12,238 nucleotides of DNA from Desulfitobacterium_A sp035539115 (lineage in GTDB: Bacteria; Bacillota; Desulfitobacteriia; Desulfitobacteriales; Desulfitobacteriaceae). A program made the position numbers and the translations under genes. This document shows positions 1-6,725 of the stretch, piece after piece. The notes beneath the pieces are model-generated. The model saw only the letters and a list, made by a program, of their open reading frames with translations. It did no database searches and had not been told where the DNA came from. The number at the start of each line of letters is the position of its first letter. The stretch's first letter is position 1. The stretch covers positions 1 to 12,238 of the forward strand of contig NZ_DATLJA010000023.1 in assembly GCF_035539115.1 (NCBI RefSeq). Reading direction: 5' to 3'.

Positions 1-43
1 ATTGGGGGGCAGATAGTATAAGTGCAACCAGCGGCTTTCATTC
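1..43 (+). repeat. Partial copy of the 94-bp repeat, subtype A (L0)
   Basis: This stretch matches the middle of the subtype A repeat seen whole at 211-304: it shares GGGCAGATAG-ATAAGTGCAAC with one change (AGTATAA in place of AGCATAA). The copy is cut by the window start on its left and gives way to a subtype B copy on its right, so its hairpin and T-tract end is missing. There is no coding signal here. Confidence 0.6.
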
Positions 44-121
44 TCCTACGATGCATGTATTTATGTCCGGCAGGATAAGGCGACTAGAGCCATCGCTTTG
101 GCGCCGGCTAAGTCTTCTTTA
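44..121 (+). repeat. Degenerate repeat copy, subtype B (L1)
   Basis: About 78 bp that align with the next copy (122-210): both begin TCCTACGATGCA, share GTCCGGCAGGATAAGGC-ACTAG and end TCTTCTTTA. The terminal hairpin, clean in the other copies, is eroded here (CTTTGGC against GGCTAAG with mismatches), so this is probably the oldest copy. No gene is supported. The short open frame crossing it lies wholly inside repeats. Confidence 0.65.
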
Positions 122-210
122 TCCTACGATGCAAGTGGTTACGTCCGGCAGGATAAGGCAACTAGGGCTATCAGCTTCGCTCGGGCTTGGTGCTAGCCAA
201 GTTTTCTTTA
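122..210 (+). repeat. Repeat copy, subtype B (L2)
   Basis: An 89-bp copy. Its left part can form a stem between TTATCCT (120-126) and AGGATAA just after the GTCCGGC segment. Its right part forms a hairpin CTTGGT-GCTA-GCCAAG at 186-201, with one wobble pair, followed by TTTTCTTTA. The right half (GGCTTGG..GC.AGCCAAGTTTTCTTTA) is shared with subtype A. The left half differs, so A and B look like diverged versions of one structured element. Confidence 0.7.
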
Positions 211-304
211 TACTAACAGAAAGTATAAGTTTTGGGCAGATAGCATAAGTGCAACTAAGGCTTCCGCCTACGCTAGAGGCTTGGCGCAAGCCAAGTTTTC
301 TTTA
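211..304 (+). repeat. Complete 94-bp repeat copy, subtype A (L3)
   Basis: By hand alignment this copy is the reverse complement of the two copies at 6478-6665, with about 5 and 6 differences in 94 bases and no gaps. It begins TACTAACAGAAAGTATAAG, whose AGTATAA pairs with TTATACT across the unit border (7-bp stem, 7-base loop). It ends in a perfect 6-bp hairpin CTTGGC-GCAA-GCCAAG at 280-295 followed by TTTTCTTT. That end looks like a weak intrinsic terminator reading rightward, or a structured repetitive palindrome. It is non-coding. Confidence 0.85.
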
Positions 305-465
305 TCTAAAGTGAAAGTATTTTTAGTCGTTTCTGTATAAAAGTTGTTACTTGCTTCCTTTAGTTTCTTGTACTACTTTCCTCACGTTGCTGGCTTTTTG
401 CATGTAATTTGGATAAACTAGAGGATGATATGAACTATTATAGTTATCGTTTGGGAGATAATAGC
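305..465 (+). other. Leader region of the three-gene operon
   Basis: This AT-rich stretch lies between the last left repeat and the chosen start of the first gene. No RNA gene or convincing ORF is visible. A TATAAA box at 336-341 and the pair TTGCTT (350-355) with TACTTT are weak promoter candidates, but neither has a good partner hexamer. The operon probably starts here, since the repeat hairpin just upstream would tend to stop transcripts entering from the left. The promoter itself is not resolved. Confidence 0.3.
453..457 (+). promoter_or_regulatory. Ribosome binding site deciding the metalloenzyme start
   Basis: GGGAG lies 8 bases before the ATG at 466. This start makes the protein begin directly with the metal-binding strand MHFVMIFLDGFG, as is usual in this superfamily. 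The upstream in-frame starts, TTG at 409 and ATG at 430, would add a non-conserved tail. The ATG at 430 has a weaker GAGG site 5 bases upstream. Confidence 0.6.
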
Positions 466-1356
466 ATGCATTTTGTGATGATTTTTCTCGATGGGTTCGG
501 GTTAGGTTCAGAGGAAAATAACCCTATCGTAACAGCACGAACTCCGAATATCGATCAATTACTCGGTGGTCATCTTCTTTGGGGGGATCGATCCATCGTC
601 AGGGGGAAAACAAGACTCGCTCCGTTAGAGGCCACTCTGGGTGTGCCGGGGACTCCGCAAAGTGCGACAGGACAGACCACCCTCTGGACGGGAGTGAATG
701 CTTCAAAAGTTTTGGGCTATCACCTTAACGCCTACCCTAATGATAAATTGGCCCAGGTGATCGCGGGAAAAAGCATTTTCAAGCAATTAGCTGACCGCGG
801 GAAGCAGGGGATGTTTGCCAATGCGTTTACTCCTCAATATGAGCAGCTCGTGGCGAGTGGGAAAAAGCGTCATTCGGCCTCAACCTTATCCGCCATGGCA
901 GGCAGAGTAAAGTTACGGAGGATACCTGATTTAAAAGCAGGAGGGGCCGTTTATTTTGATATGACGAATCAGGTTCCGCGCGAAGCGGGGGAGGATGTGC
1001 CCTTAATTTCGCCAGAGCAAGCGGGGAGGAACTTAGGACGATTGGCCTTAAATTATGATTTTACGCTCTATGAGACCTTCTTAACGGATGTTTTTGGTCA
1101 TAAACAAAAATGGCAAGAGTCCATCCAACTAATTGAACAAATCGATGCATTTCTCGGTGGTTTTTTGCAGGCCGTTAAAAATGAAGAAGTAGCTTGGCTT
1201 TTAACCAGTGACCATGGGAATATCGAGGATTTCGCGATCAAGGGGCATACACAGAATCGGGTACCGGCGTTAGCTTGGTCGAATTCTTCAATAGAGTGGC
1301 CCCCTTGGATGACGTTAGCAGATGTTACACCCGGTATTTTAGAACTACTGAGTTAG
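466..1356 (+). CDS. Alkaline phosphatase superfamily metalloenzyme, substrate unknown (phosphomutase-like)
   Basis: A 296-residue protein of the fold shared by cofactor-independent phosphoglycerate mutase, phosphopentomutase and alkaline phosphatase. The two-metal set is visible: D9 in IFLDGFGLG, T68 in SATGQTTLWTG as the likely phosphorylated nucleophile, D208 and H212 in TDVFGHK, D249 and H250 in TSDHGNIED, and H261 in GHTQNRVP. The active site therefore looks intact and manganese or zinc dependent. At under 300 residues it is shorter than phosphoglycerate mutase (about 510) and phosphopentomutase (about 390), and the large inserted domains of those enzymes are missing or reduced, so neither name should be transferred. 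It has no signal peptide or membrane segment, which suggests the cytosol. It heads the operon, 18 bases before the U32 gene. Starts at 430 or 409 are possible. The superfamily is sure, the substrate is not known. Confidence 0.85.
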   Translation: MHFVMIFLDGFGLGSEENNPIVTARTPNIDQLLGGHLLWGDRSIVRGKTRLAPLEATLGVPGTPQSATGQTTLWTGVNASKVLGYHLNAYPNDKLAQVIAGKSIFKQLADRGKQGMFANAFTPQYEQLVASGKKRHSASTLSAMAGRVKLRRIPDLKAGGAVYFDMTNQVPREAGEDVPLISPEQAGRNLGRLALNYDFTLYETFLTDVFGHKQKWQESIQLIEQIDAFLGGFLQAVKNEEVAWLLTSDHGNIEDFAIKGHTQNRVPALAWSNSSIEWPPWMTLADVTPGILELLS

Positions 1357-1374
1357 AAAAGAGGATCAACTAAT

Positions 1375-4038
1375 ATGGTTAATCAAAACCATTCCGCAGG
1401 ACAAGAGATGGAACTGCTGGCTCCGGCCGGGAGTTTCGAAGCCTTTAGGGCTGGGGTTGAGAATGGGGCAGATGCGATTTACCTCGGGGGTAAAAGTTTT
1501 AGTGCGCGAGCGAGTGCGGCGAACTTTGATGCTGAGGAACTCCGTCGTGCTGTTCAATACGCCCATGAACGGAATGTTAAGGTCTATGTCACGGTCAATA
1601 TTCTCATTGCCGATCAGGAATTTCCGGAGCTTTTTGAATATCTCTTTTCCCTTTATGAAACGGGGGTGGATGCAGTCCTCCTTCAAGATATCGGGGTAGC
1701 TGATTTAATCCAGAGCATTTTACCCGAAATCGAACGGCATGCCAGTACGCAAATAACCGTGAACACGTCTTGGGGAGTTCATCATCTTGAAGGGCTGGGT
1801 TTCCAACGCGTTGTTTTAGCCCGAGAAACCTCAGCTGAGGAGATGAAGATGATTTCCCGGAAAACGCCACTGGACATCGAAGTTTTTGTCCATGGTGCGC
1901 TTTGTGTTTGTTACTCGGGACAATGTTTGATGTCGAGTTTCATTGGGGGGCGAAGTGGGAACAGAGGAAGGTGCGCGCAACCTTGCCGGATGGCCTATCA
2001 TTTGGTCAATGAGGAGCGTTCCGATACCCTCAAGGATGTTAACTTGGGGGAACATTTGCTCAGCCCGCGTGATATGAATTTAGTGGACGAAATTACGCTT
2101 CTCAAAGAGAGTGGCGTGTATTCCTTAAAGGTTGAAGGCCGAATGAAACGTCCGGAATATGTGGCTACCGTGATTCGGGTTTACCGACAAGCATTAGATT
2201 ATGCTTTGGCAGAGAATTCCAGGCAGAGCGAAGTGAAACCGATTGGTGAAGAGGAAAGAAGAGAGCTTCTGCAGATTTTCAACCGAGATTTTACTCAGGC
2301 CTACCTTAAGAAACACCCGGGCGCAGAACTGATGAGCTATATGCGCCCCAATAACCGCGGGATCCGTTTGGGCCGCGTCGCACAGACTCAAGATGATCGG
2401 ATCGAGCTAAAGCTGGAAGCGGCGCTGCGGCCAGGGGATGGCATCGATTTTTGGACCAGTCGGGGTCATGAAGGGATTACCGTGGAAACGATCTGGCGTG
2501 GTCAGGAAGAAGTGGCTGAGGGCCGGTCTGGAGAGCATGTTCAAATTATATTTCCCGGGAGTAAGACCAGAGCAGGAGATCGTGTCTTTAAGACCTATGA
2601 TGAACAATTGATGACCAAGGCTCGCCTAAGCTTTCAAGAGGGAAAGGAACAGCGCAAGCGCGCACTGAAAGCTCGTCTGAGTGGTTCTGTGGGGGAATTC
2701 CTCACCTTGGAAATGTGGGAAGGGGAGCGCTCAAGTAAAGTTCAATCGACGAGCCTGGCGCAGCAAGCGCTTAAGCGTCCGTTAACCCAAGATTATGCCT
2801 TCCAGCAGTTAAACAGGTTGGGAACCACACCTTTTTATTTGGAAGAGTTAGTTCTGGACTTACAGGGAGAAGTTATGCTTCCGGTCAGTGATCTCAATGA
2901 GATGCGCCGGCTTGCTGTGGAGGGACTTTTACAAGAAGGCGTTCCGCGGAAACAGATTAGGCGGGCGGTGTATGATCAGCGCATTCAGGACTGGAAAAGG
3001 AAATTAGCTGAGGAGCACGAACAACTTGTTCAAGCGGAAGCACCGGATGGGAGAGCTTCTCAGGATAGCTCGCGTAACAATCGAAACAGTGGAGCCACTC
3101 ATCATCGCCAAAAGCATGATACTCAGAGTTTGGCGGCCGAGCGGCTGACCGTCTCGGTGAGTGATCTGGAATCCGCGCGAGCGGCCTTGCAAGCAGGTGC
3201 GCGTCGGATTGCGATGGGTGGAGAACGCTGGCGATCACGTAAGGGAATGACTCCCGAAGAGGTACGCGAGGGCGTCGAGCTTTGCCAAAAATACGAGGCT
3301 CAAGCTCTATGGCGCTTACCGAGAATTCTCAATGAGGGACAAAGTGTAAGACTGCAGGAAATCCTGGATAAGGCCAAAAACTGGGAGAAGCGTCCCCGAA
3401 TATTACTAGCAAATCTGGGAGAACTGGAGCTTCTCAAGGAAATCGATCCGGAATGGGAATTTGAGACGGATTTTTCCTTAAACGTTTTTAATCAAGCATC
3501 TTTGGCTTACTGGTTGAGGCAGGGAGCGCAGACGGTTACTCTTTCTCCAGAAATGGAACATCATCAACTTGAGCAGATAAGCTCTTGGCCGAAAACGGAG
3601 ATCATGGCCTTCGGAGATCTAGAAATGATGGTTAGTGAATATTGCCCCGTAGGAGCAACTTTAGGTGGGAAAAAAGGAAAATATTGCAGTGCACCCTGTG
3701 TGCGCGAACCCCATTACTTAAGGGACCGCCTGAAGTATGATTTCCCTATCGAGACGGATTTAGATTGTCGAATGCATCTTTTTAATGCCAGAAGCCTTAA
3801 TTTATATAAAGAACTGGGCGAGATCGCCAAAATGGGAATCGGAAATATCCGTTTACAACTCAATCGCGCTACCCCAGAGCAAATCCGGGATACGGTTCGA
3901 GTCTTCCTAGAGGGTTGGGAGAAGGCCTTACACGGCGAGCAAATAACAGAACAGGAACTTGAACACGTCAGCGCTTATTTGGCAGAGCGATTCCCAGAGG
4001 GATTTACGAAGGGACATTATTTTCGAGGGATACTCTAA
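1375..4038 (+). CDS. Long U32-family protein, RlhA-like (probable 23S rRNA C2501 hydroxylation factor)
   Basis: An 887-residue protein labelled peptidase U32 by family. Characterised relatives do not act as proteases in this role: E. coli RlhA is needed for 5-hydroxycytidine at 23S rRNA position 2501, and TrhP-type relatives act on tRNA wobble uridine. The first barrel begins ELLAPAGSFEAFRAG near residue 13. The U32 signature runs from E169 to S187 with C177, C179 and C184, followed by GRCAQPC with C200 and C204, the probable iron-sulphur ligands. Residues about 300-540 look like the collagenase-like/DUF3656 part of RlhA. A hydrophilic linker (about 545-588) leads to a second, degenerate U32-like half with C757, C771, C775 and C798. 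RlhA of E. coli has about 650 residues, so the second half is extra. The start at 1375 has AGAGG 10 bases upstream; an internal ATG at 1408 is also plausible. It is cytosolic and co-transcribed with its neighbours. Confidence 0.88.
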   Translation: MVNQNHSAGQEMELLAPAGSFEAFRAGVENGADAIYLGGKSFSARASAANFDAEELRRAVQYAHERNVKVYVTVNILIADQEFPELFEYLFSLYETGVDAVLLQDIGVADLIQSILPEIERHASTQITVNTSWGVHHLEGLGFQRVVLARETSAEEMKMISRKTPLDIEVFVHGALCVCYSGQCLMSSFIGGRSGNRGRCAQPCRMAYHLVNEERSDTLKDVNLGEHLLSPRDMNLVDEITLLKESGVYSLKVEGRMKRPEYVATVIRVYRQALDYALAENSRQSEVKPIGEEERRELLQIFNRDFTQAYLKKHPGAELMSYMRPNNRGIRLGRVAQTQDDRIELKLEAALRPGDGIDFWTSRGHEGITVETIWRGQEEVAEGRSGEHVQIIFPGSKTRAGDRVFKTYDEQLMTKARLSFQEGKEQRKRALKARLSGSVGEFLTLEMWEGERSSKVQSTSLAQQALKRPLTQDYAFQQLNRLGTTPFYLEELVLDLQGEVMLPVSDLNEMRRLAVEGLLQEGVPRKQIRRAVYDQRIQDWKRKLAEEHEQLVQAEAPDGRASQDSSRNNRNSGATHHRQKHDTQSLAAERLTVSVSDLESARAALQAGARRIAMGGERWRSRKGMTPEEVREGVELCQKYEAQALWRLPRILNEGQSVRLQEILDKAKNWEKRPRILLANLGELELLKEIDPEWEFETDFSLNVFNQASLAYWLRQGAQTVTLSPEMEHHQLEQISSWPKTEIMAFGDLEMMVSEYCPVGATLGGKKGKYCSAPCVREPHYLRDRLKYDFPIETDLDCRMHLFNARSLNLYKELGEIAKMGIGNIRLQLNRATPEQIRDTVRVFLEGWEKALHGEQITEQELEHVSAYLAERFPEGFTKGHYFRGIL

Positions 4039-4089
4039 ATGAAGCGATTATCAAGAGGAGATCTATTTTTGAGATAAAGGGAGAATAGC

Positions 4090-6468
4090 ATGGTTATCAA
4101 TGAGCGGGTTATCCGAAAGCTGGATTTTGATAAAATCCTGGAACGTTTAGCGGAACGCTGCCTTTTACCCCGTGCCCAGGAAATCGCCGAGGCGTTGCGC
4201 CCCTATGCTAATCAGGATCAAGCACGAGACGCCCTCGCCGAAACTGGAGAAGGAAGAGCACTTTTAAGAGTTAATCCCTTATTTACGGTGCGAGGAGCGA
4301 AGGAAGTACGGCCTTTATTGGAACGCTGCCTCCGAGGAGGGACGCTCTCTCCTGAAGAGCTTTTGCATATTCGGGATACCCTGAAGGCAGCTCGTCAAAT
4401 CAAACAAAGTATTATTGAGGGAAAAACGGAGACACCCCACTTCCGAGCGATCGTTTTGGGCATTGACCCACCGAAAGGAATTGAGGACGAGATCACCCTC
4501 TGTATTACGGAGGATGGGTTTGTCGCTGATCAGGCCTCATCTCAACTCGCGGAATTTAGGCGGGCCATCACGCGTTTACAAAAACGGATTCGAGATACTT
4601 TGGAGGGGATTATCCGCAACTCTGCGAACCAAAAAATCCTCCAGGATCCGATTATTACCCAGCGATCGGATCGCTATGTTGTACCAGTAAAGCTAGAGTA
4701 TCGTCAATCTTTTCCAGGAATTGTGCATGACCAATCGGCAAGTGGAGCGACCCTATATATCGAGCCGATGGCAGTGGTGAATCTGGGTAATGAATTAAGG
4801 GAAGTCACCCTGAAGGAGCAGCGTGAGGTACAACGAATCCTGCTCCAGCTCTCCGCTCATGTCGAAGGGGACGCAGAACGGATTGCTGATGCCCATGAGG
4901 GATTAGCTCAGGTTGATTTTATCCTAGCTAAGTCACACCTCAGTGAGAAAATGAATGGTGGGGCGCCGGAACTTTCCGACCAGCAGGAAATCAAACTGGT
5001 ACAAGCTCGTCATCCCCTGCTCAGTGGTTCGGTTGTTCCTTTAAATATCGAATTAGGGAAACACTTTGATACCGTGGTCATTACGGGACCTAATACCGGG
5101 GGGAAAACTGTCGCGTTAAAAACCGTCGGTTTACTTGCAGCCATGGCCCAATCAGGGTTACACATTCCGGCTGAGGCGAATTCACGCGTCGGCATCTTTA
5201 CCCGCATCTTTGTGGATATCGGGGATGAACAGAGTGTCGAGCAATCCTTAAGCACCTTTAGTGGACATATGAAGAATATTGTGGAGATTATTCAAGGAGC
5301 GGACAGCCGTTCCCTGATTCTGCTTGATGAAATCGGAGCTGGCACAGACCCCACAGAAGGGGCAGCTCTCGCGATGGCCATCATTTCCGAGCTTCATGAG
5401 CGGGGTTGCCGGATCATTGCCACCACTCACTACGGGGCACTCAAAAATTTTGCCTATAACACTCCTAGGGTGGAGAACGCTTCTGTGGAATTTGATGTGG
5501 AGACGTTGCGCCCAACCTATCGGCTCCTGATCGGCATCCCGGGAAAAAGCAACGCATTCAATATTGCGGGACGCCTTGGGTTAAATTCCACTATCCTCGA
5601 GCGTGCAAAATCGTTTGTCACGGAGCGGGAGATGCAAGTGGCCGATCTGATCGAAAACCTGGAGGATACCCAACGTGATATTGAGCGAGAAAAACGCCGC
5701 ATTCAGGAAGAACGCCAAGTTATCGAAATAAAAAGCAGTCAACTTAAAGAAAAATCGTTAAGCCTGGAAGAGGATTACCAAGAACGACTCACCAAAGCCC
5801 AAGATGAAGCAACAGAGCTCCTCCGCCAAACGCGGCGTGAAGCCGAAATTTTAATCGATGAGCTGAAGCAAGCCTTAAAGGAAGAACATAAGGATCAACA
5901 CACGATTGAACGAGCTCGACAAGGAATAAGGAAAATCTCGAATAAGCTTGGCGTTAAGGAAAAGCCCAATAGGATAAGCACAGGGGATGGGTTATCCACT
6001 GGGGAAATTAAGTTGGGCCAAACCCTCTATCTGACCAAGCTTCGACAGAAAGGACATGTTCTTAAACTTCCCAATGAAAGTGGGAAAATCTTTGTCCAAG
6101 TCGGTGTGATCAAGTTGAATGTTCCTATGAATGAGGTACGCCTTGTCAAAGAGGAAAAGGTCAGCAAACCGTTGCGCGCTGAAACCGTTGGCCAGGGTCG
6201 AATTGGACTGGGTAAAGCTCAAAATGTCCGGACTGAAATTGATCTACGGGGGATGATGGTGGAAGAGGCAACTGAGGAGTTAGATAAGTACCTCGATGAT
6301 GCTGTTTTAACTGGGGCGGGTCTAGTCTATATTATTCATGGAAAAGGAACGGGTGCCTTACGTGCCGGAGTTCAGGCCTTTCTCAAGGGTCATCCTCACG
6401 TTCAATCGTTCCGTCTAGGTGAACATGGGGAAGGAGACTTCGGGGTTACGGTTGTTGAGTTAAAATAA
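4090..6468 (+). CDS. mutS2: MutS2 family ATPase with C-terminal Smr nuclease domain
   Basis: A full-length 792-residue MutS2. It lacks the mismatch-recognition domain of MutS1 and starts directly in the core and clamp helices (about 1-310). The ATPase carries Walker A GPNTGGKT at 333-340, the LLDEIGAGTDPTEG Walker B region with D413 and E414, and the TTHYGALK switch. A charged coiled coil follows (about 515-625), then a small beta (KOW-like) segment, then the Smr domain with IDLRG at 717-721 and HGKGTG at 750-755. MutS2 binds branched DNA and limits recombination in some species. In Bacillus subtilis it recognises collided ribosomes, where it is also called RqcU. AAGGGAG lies 6 bases before the ATG. 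It is the last gene of the operon, 51 bases after the U32 gene. All catalytic motifs are intact. Confidence 0.97.
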   Translation: MVINERVIRKLDFDKILERLAERCLLPRAQEIAEALRPYANQDQARDALAETGEGRALLRVNPLFTVRGAKEVRPLLERCLRGGTLSPEELLHIRDTLKAARQIKQSIIEGKTETPHFRAIVLGIDPPKGIEDEITLCITEDGFVADQASSQLAEFRRAITRLQKRIRDTLEGIIRNSANQKILQDPIITQRSDRYVVPVKLEYRQSFPGIVHDQSASGATLYIEPMAVVNLGNELREVTLKEQREVQRILLQLSAHVEGDAERIADAHEGLAQVDFILAKSHLSEKMNGGAPELSDQQEIKLVQARHPLLSGSVVPLNIELGKHFDTVVITGPNTGGKTVALKTVGLLAAMAQSGLHIPAEANSRVGIFTRIFVDIGDEQSVEQSLSTFSGHMKNIVEIIQGADSRSLILLDEIGAGTDPTEGAALAMAIISELHERGCRIIATTHYGALKNFAYNTPRVENASVEFDVETLRPTYRLLIGIPGKSNAFNIAGRLGLNSTILERAKSFVTEREMQVADLIENLEDTQRDIEREKRRIQEERQVIEIKSSQLKEKSLSLEEDYQERLTKAQDEATELLRQTRREAEILIDELKQALKEEHKDQHTIERARQGIRKISNKLGVKEKPNRISTGDGLSTGEIKLGQTLYLTKLRQKGHVLKLPNESGKIFVQVGVIKLNVPMNEVRLVKEEKVSKPLRAETVGQGRIGLGKAQNVRTEIDLRGMMVEEATEELDKYLDDAVLTGAGLVYIIHGKGTGALRAGVQAFLKGHPHVQSFRLGEHGEGDFGVTVVELK

Positions 6469-6477
6469 GATTTATAA

Positions 6478-6571
6478 TAAAGAAAACTTGGCTTGTGCCA
6501 AGCCTCTGGTGTAGGCGGAAGCCTTAGTTGCACTTATGCTATCTGCCAGAAATTTATACTTTCTGTTAGTA
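6478..6571 (-). repeat. 94-bp repeat copy, subtype A, inverted (R1)
   Basis: First of two head-to-tail copies just after the mutS2 stop. Read on the minus strand it matches 211-304 at about 88 of 94 positions. The terminal hairpin reads CTTGGC-TTGT-GCCAAG on the plus strand: the loop differs from the other copies while the stem is unchanged. On the minus strand the hairpin is followed by TTTTCTTTA, so any terminator activity would act on leftward transcripts coming from the penicillin-binding protein gene. Confidence 0.85.
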
Positions 6572-6665
6572 TAAAGAAAACTTGGCTTGCGCCAAGCCTC
6601 TGGAGCAGGCGGAAGCCTTAGTTTCACTTATGCTATCTGCCCCAAACTTATACTTTCTGTTAGTA
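6572..6665 (-). repeat. 94-bp repeat copy, subtype A, inverted (R2)
   Basis: Second copy, exactly 94 bases after the first with no insertion or deletion, differing from it at about 7 positions and from 211-304 at about 5. The hairpin is CTTGGC-TTGC-GCCAAG. The left-end stem TTATACT/AGTATAA is kept in the first right copy, and is changed here to TTATACT/AGTACAA at the outer border. It is non-coding and ends four bases before the terminator hairpin of the next gene. Confidence 0.85.
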
Positions 6666-6669
6666 CAAG

Positions 6670-6701
6670 AAAGGGCCTGCACCACTGGGTGCAGGCCCTT
6701 T
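6670..6701. terminator. Intergenic terminator between mutS2 and the convergent penicillin-binding protein gene
   Basis: A perfect 14-bp inverted repeat, AAAGGGCCTGCACC and GGTGCAGGCCCTTT, around the 4-base loop ACTG. The stem is GC-rich with A and T runs at its foot. It lies 24 bases beyond the stop of the minus-strand penicillin-binding protein gene and about 200 bases beyond mutS2. It can work in both directions, but the T-runs are short (TTTG rightward, TTTCTT leftward). Confidence 0.85.
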
Positions 6702-6725
6702 GTAAGTTACATTAGTTAGAGTGTG

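Noticed and set aside
51..248. A 65-codon open frame on the plus strand near the left edge
   Set aside because: It lies entirely within the repeat cluster, has no credible ribosome site, and its frame runs through the repeat units (PTMQVVTSGRIRQLG mirrors an earlier segment). It is a by-product of repeats.
1..304. CRISPR array
   Set aside because: The units are 78-94 bp, diverged, and adjoin each other without unique spacers of constant length. No cas gene is present.
409..465. Longer N-terminus of the metalloenzyme from TTG 409 or ATG 430
   Set aside because: The family fold begins with the strand just after M at 466, which has a better-spaced GGGAG site. The extension has no recognisable conserved feature. 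The ATG at 430 remains a weaker possibility.
1366..1870. Overlapping antisense frames over the 5' part of the U32 gene
   Set aside because: They have no ribosome sites and no domain character, and they oppose a gene with clear family motifs.
6478..6665. Insertion sequence or MITE with terminal inverted repeats
   Set aside because: The units have internal hairpins but no matching inverted termini at both ends and no clear target-site duplication, and no transposase is encoded in the window.
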